Source: Craterostigma plantagineum | Lineage: Eukaryota > Streptophyta > Magnoliopsida > Lamiales > Linderniaceae | Length of the DNA: 64,000 bases | Direction: 5' to 3' | Assembly (NCBI GenBank): GCA_027422505.1 | Contig: JAPQWV010001082.1 | Coordinates: forward strand, 1-64,000 | Shown here: piece after piece, positions 46,745 through 59,003 of the stretch | Position numbering within the stretch: the first letter of the stretch is position 1 | How the letters are laid out: every line of letters begins with the position of its first letter | Notes under the pieces: generated by a model | The model's database searches: none | Seen by the model: only the letters and a program-made list of their open reading frames with translations | Told to the model about the DNA's origin: nothing | Position numbers and translations under genes: made by a program

Positions 46745-49410
46745 TGTAATACCCGAAAATTTATACGAGATTATTTCAATAATATTCGGAACGTGTGGAG
46801 TCGATTTTCGAACATACACCGATTTCTTTTCGAGCCGAGCCAAAAATTATAATTGGACTCGAAAAATTTTAAATGGATCAAAAATAATTATGAGCCAAAT
46901 AAAGGAAATAATGACCCAAGTTATTAGGAGTTTTGTCCAATAACAATAATAAAAATAATAATAATTTAAAAAAAATAAATAAAAAAAATATAAAACGGCC
47001 GAAAATAATTGGAGCGCAAGGTAAGACCAAGCCAACTCCATGTGAGGTTGAGGACAAAGGTAACCACTATTATTCCACCTCCTTGAGCATGAGACAAGAT
47101 CTAACCACAATGCCACCCCTTTGATTTGCATAAGGACCAGAACCACTAAGGCATCCCCATGATTCCACCTCCATACAAAAGAGGACACATTAATAAAATT
47201 AAGGAAAAAGAGAGAAAGAAGAAGGATCACGTTGGGAGGGGGAGAGTCATCACCTAATACACCCAAAAGCCTAATGTGCATGATGGAATAAAAACAAACC
47301 TCAACACCTAATACACCTCTCTACATACATGAAGACAATAATAAATAAGGCCAAAGGAGAATAGAAAGGAAAGAGACGAGAGGCCGAGAGAGAGAAGGAA
47401 AGAAAGAGAAAGAAAGGAAAAAATAGAGAAAGGGAAGAAAGGAGAGGAGAGCGAGAGAGAGAAAGGAAGAAAAAAAGAGAGAAAATAGAGGGAAAAGCTC
47501 ACGGACGAGGAGGAGCTCGGGATCGAAGTCCTAGGGTCGGGATCACACGAAACAACCCGCAACGTAGCTCTCTACGGAATAAGGTAGGTGAAGATCACCT
47601 ACATACGTAAACAAGATTAGGAGTCGAGATTATTCCACGTGTTGCATGCCGCAAAATCTTATGTGATTGCATGATTTTATGTTATATGTTATGTGATAAT
47701 TTCGGCCATGCTTGGTTTTAAATTCGGCCATCTCTAATTTTGAGTGATCTAGGGAAATGAAAGAAATTAGGATTGGAAAGAAGAATAAGAATTTTGAGGG
47801 CAAGATTGGTTAGATTTGGAAAGTTCGGGTAATAGTGCAAATTAGAGTTTTCTAGGGTTTTTCTTCAACTTTCGGTCATGAGGGTTAAATTGGGTGAGGG
47901 GCAGAATTTTGGGGTAGATTGAGCCAATTTAGGAAAGTTAGGGTGTGAGTAAAGATTTAAGAAAATTTGAGTCATTGGATTAAGTTTGAGTTTTTCTAAA
48001 GTTTGGGGACTTAATTAAAATTTTACAAAATCCGGGGTTGAGATGTAAATTCGAGCAAATAATTTTAAAGAAAGTCCAAAACTGTTGGGGCAGATTTGAA
48101 AATTTGGAAAAAATATGCGGGTTATAAAAATAATTTTATAAAGTTTGGGGACTAAATTAAAATTTCATAAAATCAGGGGCTGAGATGTAAAATTCAGGCA
48201 AGGGAGATTTTCACAGAAATTTAATACTTTTGGGGCAGTTTTGAAACTCGGAAAAATATTCATGTTATAAAAATAACTTTCAAAAATTCGGGTCTCTTAA
48301 ATTAGGGTTTTCCCAAACTCGGGGACCAAATTTAAATACTTTTAAAATGCGGAGTCAAGAGAAATTTTGTTCAAGGGGTGATTTTAAAAGAGATTTTTAG
48401 GTTTTGGGTCAAATGTGAAATTTGGGAATAATATAATATAATTCGGGTATTTTAAATGTGAAAATTTGGGCTTTTAAAGGTGATTTCAAATTTACGGGTC
48501 GAAAATGATTAAAATTTGGTTTTTTAGTGTAATTTAAGAATAAGGGTGAGAGTTCGGGCCTAGAGTCTCACGACTCGGGCCATGATAGTATTTTGCACTT
48601 AGGGTTTTTGGGTCGAGCCGAGCTGGTTTCTCGGGCCGATACGTGATATAGAGATAATTGGAAAGTTAATTTATATGTTGCATTTTATTTGCACGAAATT
48701 TGCTTACATGTGGTACGAAGAGAGGGGACCGTGCGGAGTCACGGTGACACTGTATAGTGCCGGTGAGTGGGGTAGATTGTGACCGATTGTTGGTCATCGA
48801 CTCGTATGAGTAGTGAGGTTAGGACTGAGGCACACTATATGTGATTGTGTTGTGGGGAGTGGGCCTCCCGAGCTACTGACCCTTGTGGGGTGTGGGGCCA
48901 CCGGAGCTACAGACCCTTGTGATTGTGATGTATTGCGCGCGTGTTGCCTTTAGTTTTAGCCTAGGGCCCTGATGTAATAGGTTGAGTCGAGATGTGATGA
49001 GATACGAGAAAAGAGTCGAACGTGCATTTGTGAGGTGTGTCGGGATTGGGATGTGAAAGCACGTGCATTCATGCATATTTTCATCTACTGGGCAAAAGCT
49101 TAGGGTTTACGTGTGTAGGTACGAACGAGTCGGACGTTGAAATACGTCACGACTAGGCGGCTGATGGCGGTGACTCCACGAACTTTTGAGGGCGGCGCAG
49201 TACATGAGACGAGACCTGTGGAGTGTTTTAATTTATGTTTCGTGTTTTACTTTTTGGGCTTCGGTCCAACGGACAAAAGTGTGTTTCATAGAAATCGACT
49301 TTAATTGTTTATGTACTATTGTGTTTAAAAAGTTTTTATTAAATGGGTTTTCCGCTGTTTACGCTGCGTAAATCCGCCAAAATACGTATATAGGAAGTCG
49401 GGTCGTTATA
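46745..49410 (+). mobile_element. Gypsy-type solo LTR (2.67 kb), TSD TGATA
   Basis: Begins TGTAATACCCG and ends GGGTCGTTATA, with TGATA exactly on both sides (46740-46744 and 49411-49415). No polyprotein, PBS or second LTR lies inside, so it is a solo LTR. It contains a polypurine stretch (47370-47500) and about eight loosely repeated blocks of the form GGGGACTTAATTAAAATTTT with AAAATTCGGG variants (47950-48500). It sits in the remnant 3' interior of the large-LTR Copia element. Confidence 0.75.
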
Positions 49411-49603
49411 TGATATATCTCTGCATGTCATATAGATAACTGTACTTAGGCAGGAGTAAATATGTGTGTGATTAGGAAATATCATATGCTCTGTTTTATG
49501 ATTATGGAACACTTCGACATATGCGCTAGGAACTGCGTGATAAAATATGCTTACATGCTTCCGTGCTGCATCAATTACATGTCATCATCAAAAAGGGGGA
49601 GAA

Positions 49604-51157
49604 TGTTGACCTTTTGGTCCATGAGCGTTAGAGAGTTTTAATGAACTATGTTATAGTGACGTTAGGTCTATAAATTATGCAATTCGATATATGATCAATA
49701 TAATGTTTAAGTACATGATAATTTTCGATCATGCATGAATTATGAGCTATAAAATGGTTAAAGTGTCAAATTTGATTCACATGTGATTATGTGATTTATT
49801 GGTGAAACTATGTGATCGCATGCTATAGACGTCTCACATGCTAGGATATATCGTTATGGGCTTGGAAATAAGGTATGGGATATCCTACTAAGTTATATAG
49901 GAAAATATGCAGTCTAAATATGAAATGTGATATATCCGTTGTGAATCGTTTATTCCTGAATGAAAATCTCATCTACGATTATTTGAATGCATCACATTGA
50001 TTTAATTGTGCGAAATCAAATTGATATCTTACGATATTATATAGGAAAGATTTGATTGATTGACTTTGTGGATATATGCTAATATATAGGGTATGTGCTG
50101 AAATTGATGTGATCTCTAAAATATGAAAAGTTATGCCATGATATGCTAATTTGACAAAGATGTGATCCAATCTGATACTTTGTGCTAAATATGGAAAATA
50201 TATTGATCTAATGCTATCTTATATGCTAAACATGGAAAATAAATCTGAAACGATTTATTCTATAAACTGATAGCAGGGATCACATATGGAAAGTTCTGTT
50301 ATGGTAAATGTAATTGAAATAATTGAAAATGCCTTGAGAACGAATCCAAGCCTTTATGTGGATTACAATCATGCTAATTAAAGCTTATGACCGTTGTGAC
50401 GAGTTGTGATAAGCATGATTAACATGGCATGTTGACTACTGGAAAATTGCATGGATGAAATGCTTGATTTTGTGATTAATCTCTGATTTGAGTTTCCATG
50501 TGAATGTTGAATGAAAAAGGATTAGGAGCAACACTTCATATTTTTCGAGTTACTTAGAATTTGCAATAGTACAATATGAGAGTTTTGAGCAGAAACATTA
50601 TATAGAGATTCCTGAGTGTTCACTAGCGATAGCTTTTTGCCTACCTGAGCGATCACTTGCTAAGTACTGACTGTACTGAGATATTCAAAACTCTCACAAT
50701 ATATTCTGTCTTCGGACGTGTTGTCTTCGGACGTGAGCAATACCATGGAGGCAAGGTCGACGTTACGGACACGTCCGGGTGCGTTTCGGTAGCGAGCTAT
50801 GTTCGGACAGGAATTGGAGATTCCCATAAACGAAACGGTAACCTTGTGTGTCTAGTGTTCGACTTGTCTCGGTTGTGTATTGGGCTGATCAATCAGTTTT
50901 ATATCCAGCTACGGTGCATTATAGTGATTGATTAAACTAACCGCTATAAAAATCCTGTCTCGCATTTACTTTACAGTTATTTTCTTTTTGCAGTGAGACA
51001 GAACCAATGCACATCTGAGGTAACTAGTGTATATCAGACATACTCATCACAAGCATTAGTAGGCATCTCTATGTCACTACATCGATTGTGAAATGAAGAA
51101 GCATAAATTTTTATAAGCCTAATTCATCCCTCCCCTCTTAGGCACATTTTTTCTTCA
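49604..51157 (+). repeat. 3' LTR of the nested large-LTR element
   Basis: 1554 bp, TG to CA, directly preceded by the polypurine tract and followed by TSD TCTAG. Confidence 0.82.
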
Positions 51158-51162
51158 TCTAG

Positions 51163-52400
51163 CATGTCAAAGTTTAAGTGAAGTATGATCATCTAATTTT
51201 CTTTTATTTTGTTGAATTGTAAGGACTGAGCTTTGCGGTGTAAAGGTGTATAAATAATTTGTCAAACAAGCTGAATATATAGAAGTATTATTTTTGAAAA
51301 TGGAACAACTTCCACTCTCAATAATAAACTTAAAACCCTCTCTTGGAGTAGGGATAATATTTCTATTAATGTCTGGAACATAAAGACAATTATTCAAAGA
51401 TAAACCAACACCATTATCCAAAGCTAAATAGTTCCAATAACTAGTGCCGCAACTCTTCCTCCATTGCCCATCCTAAGACCGTTTCCTTACTATCCAGCTT
51501 CCTGCTTGTTGTCATCACTGTATATCATTACAGATATGTGAGCCACAACCGGTATCTAATACCCAAGAAGCATCATTGATTGATAAGTTAACTTCAACAT
51601 AATACATACCCGAACGCTTCAGGCTAAGGTATTCCTTGCAGTTCCTCTTCCAATGCCCCATTTTGCCACAATGAAAACACTTGTGATCGGCTTGAGAATT
51701 AACCTTTTCTTTTCCTTTGCCCTTTGCCTCATTGCCTTTCGCCTTCTTGTTGGGCTTGGCGGGAACCTTCCCTTCCACTTTCTTTTCTTAGACACCGCTG
51801 CCTTAGAAGTGGATCTAACGAGAATCACCGGCTTGTCCGTCTTTATTTACATGTTCACCAACTCGGGGAGAGTAGTCTCCATGGAGTGCATGTTAAAGTT
51901 GATAACGAAGCTGTCAAATGATGGAGGTAGAGATTGCAACACAAGATCCACAAAGAGCTCATTATCCATAACGACGCCAAGTGACTTAATCTTTTCAATG
52001 AGGCCTATCATCTTAAGCCCATGCACTTGGACTGAAGAGCCCTCGGTCATACGATATCTGAAAAGATCTTTAGATATCTGATATCTCATTTGCCTAGTTC
52101 TCTCACCGTTCAACTCTTGCAGGTGAGCAAGAATATCTCTAGCATTATCAAATGGCTCATGCGACTCTCCAGCTCATTTGACATAGATGCTAACATGTAG
52201 CACCGAGCATGTAGGTTATCATCAACATGAATAAGTACTGCTCATAGTCCTCAGACGTCTCATCCTCAGGTACAGGAGGGTGGGGCTTGTCAAGCACGTA
52301 GTCCTTCTTTTCAAACTAAAGGACAATCTTAAGGTTTCTCAAACAGTCAACGAAACTTGTTCTGCTCAAGAATAATTGCAATTGGATTTTTAGCCACTGT
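51163..52400 (-). pseudogene. Copia 3 gag-protease-pre-integrase fragment
   Basis: Minus strand from about 52400: NPIAIILEQNKF, KDYVLDKPHPPVPEDETSED, SKDLFRYRMTEGSSVQVHGL, LQSLPPSFDSFVINFNMHSM, CCHC knuckle CFHCGKMGHWKRNC, protease WVLDTGCGSHICNDIQ, then LNNCLYVPDINRNII and NKRKLDDHTSLKL. Several stops and frame changes are present. The reading resumes at 43240 after the nested element. Confidence 0.8.
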
Positions 52401-52767
52401 AGTATAAAAATCTACAAAAGTAAACGAAGCAGAAAATAAACAAACTATGGAAAAATATCTATTTAATATAAGGTCTTTTTATATTAAATTTCCTCCCACT
52501 ATTTTATTTAAACCCCAAATATATTTTGAAAATCACATTTTCATAGTGGCTTGAAGTCCAATTAAAATAATTCACACCTCAATCTTATGAGCTAATGAAA
52601 AATTTATATTGGTAGTTAACACTTTGACAATTGTATCAACATACAACCTTCAAGATTATTTTGCCTCACATTTCCTATATGCCCCAATTTTATGAGCCCA
52701 TATAGTACTACGTGTCAAATCAAGCCCATCAAACCTTCGCGCAAATGGAACATCAAGGTGTCCCACG

Positions 52768-53541
52768 CAAGGGCGGAGCTTCGTTAGGCCGAGGGTAGGC
52801 TCTTTCCCACCTTGAAAAAAAAATTAGGAATATATATATACACATATATGTTGCATAAGGTGAAAAATATTATTATATGTGTACGTATATGTCTTGCGTG
52901 TGAGAGTATGAAACATGTACCTCTTACCTAATAAACAAAGTTCTCTGAACCTATAGGTACTTCTATTACATGTGGGTCACTATTAAACATGTTTAGTCCT
53001 TATCAGTTAAATATGTGTACTTTTATGAACTCATTAACTTGGGTTTAATTAAGATAAAATAAAAACTTATGAGGAGAGTGTAAGAAAATAAAAACTGGAG
53101 AATGTAAGAAGATAGTAAATTTATAAACTTGAAGCATGATACCTTGTTAGTTAATTAAATCTCTGTCACATGTTTAAACATTTTTAGTTTACAATTACAT
53201 AGATTTACTTGTTTGAATAAAAATCACAAGATTTGCAATCAAGTAGACTATTTTAACTGAATCTCAAAGAATTATTGAACTATAACATTCTATGTTTCTT
53301 TGCTTATAATCAAGGTTAGCGTTTTCGATAAAATTTGTACCTTATGTCTAACTCAACATGTGTAAACGATATTCTTAGCTGTTGTAACCAAGTAGACATA
53401 CAAATAATTAATATTGCTACGTAATATTGATAATCCTGAGGTCATACAAGAAAAATAAATTATTTTGGTAATTTATTTATATTTTATAGTGTCATTGCTT
53501 ATAATTTTTGCCTACCCTCAAATATTTTTCGTCCGCCCCTG
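52768..53541. mobile_element. hAT-type MITE, TSD GTCCCACG
   Basis: The ends are CAAGGGCGGAGC and, from the other strand, CAGGGGCGGACG, with a second inverted block GAGGGTAGGC further in. The octamer GTCCCACG occurs at 52760-52767 and 53542-53549. No ORF. It lies in the 5' leader of Copia 3. Confidence 0.88.
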
Positions 53542-54147
53542 GTCCCACGACTCGTGGCCAACACAAAAACGAAACCACCTTACGAACATCTATATGTTTG
53601 GTAGAGATCACAACTTTTCGCACAAGGCCACTCCACGACTCATGGCCAGCGACCAAGCACGATAGCATCGTCATGTCATCTACCTTTGATGGAAGGCGTG
53701 GAATAATAGGTCTCCACCTATTTTATCCATTTCAGTTTGATATAACTAATTGAATTAGGTTCTTAAAAGTTTCAAAAACTTGAGGTTTTCAAGACCTCAT
53801 CGACTTAGAATAAAAATATTATATGAAGCGCAAGCAAATAACATTCAAATAAATCTGGCATGCATCCTATTCAAATAATCATGGAAAAAGAAAACATGAT
53901 AAAGCATTCATCACATGAATTTGAAACGAATAAATTCACCAATTTATGTAAGCAATCATTTACATGTTAATGCATTTTAGCAATAATAATCCGTTGTTCA
54001 TCATATAAACAAAAAATATATTTCCCATGCTCAGAGCAAACACTTTTCTTATGAACAAACTATGTATTTCATGAAAAGAAGCAAATAAATTTATTTATCG
54101 GATAAACAACCAAAGCAAAATCTGATTTTAAAGATGATAAAACCCGT

Positions 54148-54160
54148 GGCTTTGATACCA
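54148..54160 (-). other. Primer-binding site, Copia 3
   Basis: Minus strand TGGTATCAAAGCC next to a TG boundary at 54162, an initiator tRNA-Met type site with one change from the common form. Confidence 0.75.
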
Positions 54161-54161
54161 C

Positions 54162-56030
54162 TGTTTGGTCCGCTAGGCCGCACGAGGAGATTGCAGCGAA
54201 ATATCGAAACAAAAATATACATTTATCGCATAAATGTTTGCCCCGTTGATTCCTCTAGCGATTGTTGGGATCGCCATCTTTTAAAATCACGTAGGTTGTA
54301 CATATTTTGCTTTGTTAGGATTTAGAATATAGCTTCTTTTAGTGGAGAAAGGAGGAGGAATCAATTCCCGGCTAGTGGCGAACACCATCTTCGTAAGTTC
54401 GTCGTAGACGTCACCGTACTCGTACTCGCCGTAGGGATTCAAATGCCTCCCCTCTAACTGAGTCCACCTTTGGAGTATGACGCCGGAATGATTTCTTCGC
54501 TAGTAGAAAAAATCCCGGTTATTGACATTTTATATATGAAAGGAATACTAAAAGAAAACGGTTTTCTTTTCTAATCACACGTTGATTAGAGGCATAATGG
54601 TGGTGAGAGCTTAGGACTGCATTTCGTGCGTGTCTCTCCTCTATGCCTTATTACATAACATATATTATACACATGCATTAGTCAAAACCGTTCTTAATGT
54701 TTTTTTAATTCAAATCATCAAGAGTAATAAACACAGATGGCCGTTTCAACTAATTGATATTTTAGCCACGATCCTTTCCTATCTTTATTATCACCTTAAA
54801 TTCAAAATTTGAAAGATAATACCAAGTCTTTTAAGGCAATTAACTCTTATTTACTTGGTCATGATTTGCCTTTAACGTGTGAGAGAAAAACTTGTACGGG
54901 CTTTAACTTGTTTTTAAGTCCAACTTAAAATATAATTGTATATTATTACTAGATTAATATATAACTCCCAACTAATCAATCATGTTGATCATTTTATTCC
55001 TTCAATTAAATAACATATTATTTAATATTTCTAAGTCAACTATCGAACTAATAATAATCCAAATATGGAATATCAATTTCATATGTCATTCTCCAAAACT
55101 TCGTGTGACCCATTTAGGTTCACGATCAACACTAGTAGTGGATTTACAACTCCTTGTGATCAACTTAAATTAACTCCTTAGTATCAAGAATCCACAGATC
55201 ACGGTAACACCTAGCATACCTAGTGCTAACTGAAATAGCGAGTAAACCTTTTCAATTGCAAGTGCATACACGTAAAATCCTTTCAACGACTAATTTTCCG
55301 ATTAGACCGTGAGCATGGAATTATAGTCGAAGCCCAATTGATCTAATAACTACGACTCCATTTCAAGTTTAACTGATTCTTTTATGAATCTCAATTCGTC
55401 GTGCCTTGGCCAAGGTCTTTATCATAAACTATGAAATACATAGGAAATTCACTCACTAAAATAAGTTTTGAATTCTATGCTGGCTATAGACAAATCTCCA
55501 TACACACTGATATAATACCCAAAATATCCCTTTGTAATTGTCGAGCAATCAAAGGATAAATCTAAGTAAAGCACAATGCGCACAAGACTACTATCGTGCC
55601 TCAAGGCAGAGGATTAGTCATGTACTATCGCAACACGAAAATTCTAATTCGATAAATGTTTCCAATTAAGAATTTCTCATCGGGTCATGTTCAATGAACT
55701 TGTTCACCAACAAGCATCTGCATATATGCATTTATATCACACGCTAATTAATGGAACGTAACATCCTCATCAACAAGCATGCAACATATCCACAAGTCTT
55801 TCCGGGTTATTCAATGTCCTGTCTTGAGATACCCACCGATTTGAAACTTAGCCTAAGACAATGATCAACATCATATGCGCAATCATGTCCTTCAGCTTAT
55901 AATGATCTAAGGACTTTATCATAATGTATCAGCATAAGATAAAACAATGCCTTTTATTTGATATAATTCCAATAAATTATCTTTACAAGTAGAAAACATC
56001 CAATCAAGTTGGAACACTGTGCATTCTACT
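54162..56030 (-). repeat. 5' LTR region of Copia 3, outer end not fixed
   Basis: Starts TGTTTGGTCCGCTAGG beside the PBS; read on the minus strand this is the LTR end (TTTCGCTGCAATC...CCAAACA). AT-rich and non-coding. The outer boundary could not be found because the 3' LTR is not in the window. Confidence 0.5.
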
Positions 56031-56039
56031 CTAATATAG

Positions 56040-57020
56040 AGAGAGAATAACAAGAATAGTGTCATTTTCAAAAGGCAATTACAAAACTAGTTAACTTTTT
56101 AAAAATGTAAAAACTAGTAACTTTTTAATTCAAACTATCATTATTGTTATTTTAACCACAAATGTTTTTGAAATTGTAAACTTTCTACCGTCATTGTTGC
56201 AAATTACTAACATAATTATTAGTAAGTAAAATTTTAACCCCAATTTATTTTTAGCCACTAAAGTTACATGTGAAAGAATATCGAACTCACTTCTACAATA
56301 ACTGCATTTCCAAATCTGAAGTCAGTAGAAATATCGTCACCTCCAAAAGTAGAGAGCAGTTTGTCATATTGAACATCGCCACAAATGACTCGTAGTAGTT
56401 TCCGTTGTGGATCGGGGCTTTGTAAAGGAGAAAACTAATTCTGACCCATATGCACTTTGCATAATCTGCAAATGTTTCTACTCGTTCGAATTTATATTAA
56501 ACTAAAATATGTACTTTTTTAACAAATCTACTCAAGAATATGAGTGACGTCGTGATTAAATTTACTTGTATAAATGTTTTCTAAAAGATTCCGATATAGT
56601 ATGCTAAGCCACCAACTGTGGAGGCCGCCTATTCATTCATGGAAACTTGTAATATGAGCAAGTGAAAAGAGTTGCTCCAAGTCAGCCGACGCTTTCACAA
56701 AGGTCCACGTTTTTTCCCAATCATTTATGAGATGAGACATCATAATTACTACACCAAGCAAATCAATTCATTTAACAGTCAAACAGAGAAGATGATGCGA
56801 GTAATTTCACTCTTGTGGTTAAAATTTTAATTATAAATTATTATGTTAGTAAATTTGCAATAATGACGGTAGAAAGTTTACAATTTTAAAAAGATTTGTG
56901 GTTAAAAGTAATAATAATGATAGTTTAAATTAAAAAGTTAACTAGTTTTGTAATATTGTTAAAAAGTTAACTAGTTTTGTAATTGTGTTTTGAAAATAAC
57001 ACTATTCTTGTCATTCTCTC
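56040..57020. mobile_element. Non-autonomous Mutator-like element with long TIRs, TSD CTAATATAG
   Basis: Terminal inverted repeats of about 200 bp begin GAGAGAATAACAAGAATAGTG at the left and GAGAGAATGACAAGAATAGTG from the right. The 9-mer CTAATATAG is present at 56031-56039 and 57021-57029. Nine-base duplications and long TIRs identify Mutator-type elements. The interior carries a spliced-gene fragment, so this is Pack-MULE-like. Confidence 0.88.
56291..56417 (-). pseudogene. Captured host exon inside the Pack-MULE
   Basis: A 127-bp exon bounded by CTTTACAAAG acceptor sequence and a GAA|GTGAGT donor. It encodes PDPQRKLLRVICGDVQYDKL then LSTFGGDDISTDFRFGNAVI, with no stop. Composition and splice borders look like a normal plant gene. 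The family is not recognised. Flanking sequence looks intronic, so genomic DNA was captured. Confidence 0.5.
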
Positions 57021-57029
57021 CTAATATAG

Positions 57030-57583
57030 ACTCATTCAATTTGGTAGCATCCAAAAGCCCTTGAGTCCTCAACCTTGATCACTAAGTAAATGCGTCATTA
57101 GTTTTTTTAGAGTCTCTTTATTTGGCCAAATGTTCATATATACACGAGAGTGAGAAAACCCCTAATTATTACTTTTCTCTCTACCAAAGTCCTCGCAACT
57201 TTAAATTGTGAATGTTTCTCTCATTCTCCTTTCATGGATTTAGGAGGAGCTCACTTTTTCTTTTTTTGCTTTGTATAAGGTCTTTTTGTGCTTTTTCATC
57301 TCCCCTTTGTGGAAGATCTTCTCTGGTTGGGAATTTTTCTTCTCCCTCCAAGGGAGCTCTAGTCTACCTCCATGGGAGTTTCTTTTCCCATTTTGGGACT
57401 TTGCTCCCCGTTAGAACTGTCGAAACGGGCCGGGGGAAAGACCGGCCATAGCCTGCCACAGCTCACTGCTTGGCGGGCCGGGCAGGGCCGCTATATGGCG
57501 GGCCTTAGAAGGGCCGTCCGATCCCTCCAAAGTCCGCAACCTGCCCTTTGTGGGACTAAAAAGTCGCAGCCCGTTTTGCCCAC
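57030..57583. other. No gene recognised; GC-rich inverted stretch at the right
   Basis: Open stretches around 57212-57451 are low-complexity. The part from about 57412 (AACTGTCGAAACGGGCCGGG) and the sequence right of the TRIM (GGGCCCAATTGTCGGCTCTA) are roughly inverted to each other and may be ends of a hAT-like MITE into which the TRIM inserted. No 8-bp duplication was found. Confidence 0.3.
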
Positions 57584-58119
57584 TGTAGAAATTCTGGCCG
57601 GGCCTTCGGTAATTTATCCGTCACCGAGACCCACACACACACGCCACACATGAGGAGTGGTCCCGGTATAAGCTTGATGTGGTTCCTTCCTAAAACAAAT
57701 TGGTGATAGGAGGAGTGGCCCATCAAGCTTATAAACCAATTAATTTTTCTTTGCATTTTCGGTGTGGGACTATCTCCTCACACGTGACTTCTCAACACTC
57801 CCCCCTCACGTGTGAGCCCATTTCTTTTAATCGGATGGGAACGCCATTCTTTTTGAACCCGCCGTATATATTTTTAATTGAGTCGGATCTTCCCGCTCTG
57901 ATACCATGTAGAAATTCGGGTCGGGCCTCCGGTAATTTATCCGTCATCGAGGCCCACACACACACGCCACACATGAGGAGTGGTCCTGGTATAAGCTTGA
58001 TGGGGTTCCTTCCTAAAACCAATTAGTGATAGGAGGAGTGGCCCATCAAGCTTATAAACCAATTAATTTTTCTTTGCATTTCGGTGTCGGACTATCTCCT
58101 CACGCGTGACTTCTCAACA
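57584..58119 (-). mobile_element. Complete TRIM retrotransposon, TSD CCCAC
   Basis: Two direct repeats (57584-57797, 214 bp; 57907-58119, 213 bp) read TGTTGAGAAGTC to AATTTCTACA on the minus strand and differ by 11 substitutions and one indel. The 109-bp interior has a PBS (TGGTATCAGAGCGGGAAG) right after the 5' LTR and a GAGGGGGGAG polypurine tract before the 3' LTR. CCCAC flanks both ends (57579-57583 and 58120-58124). At 536 bp and non-coding it is a textbook TRIM. Confidence 0.92.
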
Positions 58120-58433
58120 CCCACGGGCCCAATTGTCGGCTCTACTCGGATCATTTTGATAAATAGGACTATTTATGTTTCATTTTAAAAAAATAAGAAG
58201 GAGACTTGGTCAATTGAAAAAAGAGGAACACGTTTGAATTAATTAGCTAAACCTAATTAACACCAAAATAAATAGAAAACATATATATAATAAATAAAAT
58301 ACATATATAACGACCTGTATAAACGCGACCAACCACCGTAAACGAAACCGAAGCAAAAACGAGTCGAAGCATCCACCGAAATCGAAACACCCAAGCTCCA
58401 AGAATCTCAATTTCGTTCTTCAGCTCATATACA

Positions 58434-59000
58434 GTAAGTAATGGGGCAAAATTCATGTATCGCATTTTACATTATCGGGTATTGCAAGTTTCGTTCTTGT
58501 TAACGACATTTTACATTTCGAGCACCGGGTATTAGATTTTCGCAGCAATGGGTAGTTATGGGTAGCATTTCCATGGTAGATCTGTGCGAATTTGAAGGAA
58601 AATTTCGTTTTTCCGGTTATTCGAATAATTATTCGAATTTTTTTTGGTTCGAAAAAAGAATTAGAATACGTTCCTTATGTTATACTCAATTCGGACACCG
58701 TATTCGAATATATCGAATACGTTACTCGGATAATGTTATTTCGTTAACAAATTTTATACGAATAAATTTTCGATTTATCTTAGTTCGTAAAAGACGATGC
58801 CTAATCGAACTTTATTCGAATAATTATTGTACTCGAATAAAGTTTTTGAAGTATTAAGAGTAATTCGAACTTTATTCGGTTTTTCTCGTATTCGAATATG
58901 GTACACGAATATGTTTAACTTTTCGAATATTAAATTTATTCGAATAATTCATTTGTAATTATAGTTTATTTTTATGATTTATTTATTTATTTATATACAG
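58434..59000 (+). other. Probable 5'-UTR intron of the MULE transposase gene
   Basis: Donor ACA|GTAAGTAATG at 58434 and acceptor TATATACAG|GTTATGCC at 59000, four bases before the likely start codon. The upstream AT-rich stretch with TATATAACG (about 58294-58310) may hold the promoter. The intron contains most of the left-hand TTCGAATAA motif cluster. Confidence 0.5.
58610..58960. repeat. TTCGAATAA/ATTCGAAT motif cluster, left of the transposase
   Basis: At least a dozen TTCGAATA-type sites in both orientations, including the palindrome ATTCGAATAATTATTCGAAT at about 58619-58638. A matching cluster lies right of the gene. Confidence 0.75.
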
Positions 59001-59003
59001 GTT

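Larger units (their letters stand above)
43246..51157 (+). mobile_element. Large-LTR Copia-type element (rearranged), TSD TCTAG, nested in Copia 3
   Basis: The 3' LTR is 49604-51157 (1554 bp, TGTTGACC to TTCTTCA). A matching 5' LTR begins at 43246. TCTAG flanks both ends (43241-43245 and 51158-51162) and the Copia 3 reading continues across. The 5' LTR is cut after 761 bp (44006). The rest of it and all gag-pol are missing, replaced by a Gypsy-type LTR. Only short pieces of 3' internal sequence remain (46502-46744, 49411-49603), with the polypurine tract AAAAAGGGGGAGAA before 49604. Long LTRs and this tract resemble SIRE-type Copia elements. Confidence 0.8.

Noticed and set aside
46847..47281. 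144-aa minus-strand ORF with Phe/Tyr-rich end
   Set aside because: Low complexity in the solo LTR; no domain, no splice or start context.
47308..47562. Ser/Phe/Leu-rich 84-aa ORF
   Set aside because: Reverse translation of a GA-rich polypurine stretch.
58974..59003. Upstream ATG extending the MULE transposase by ten residues
   Set aside because: The ten residues lie in AT-rich sequence before a good splice acceptor (TATATACAG at 59000), so translation more likely starts at 59004.
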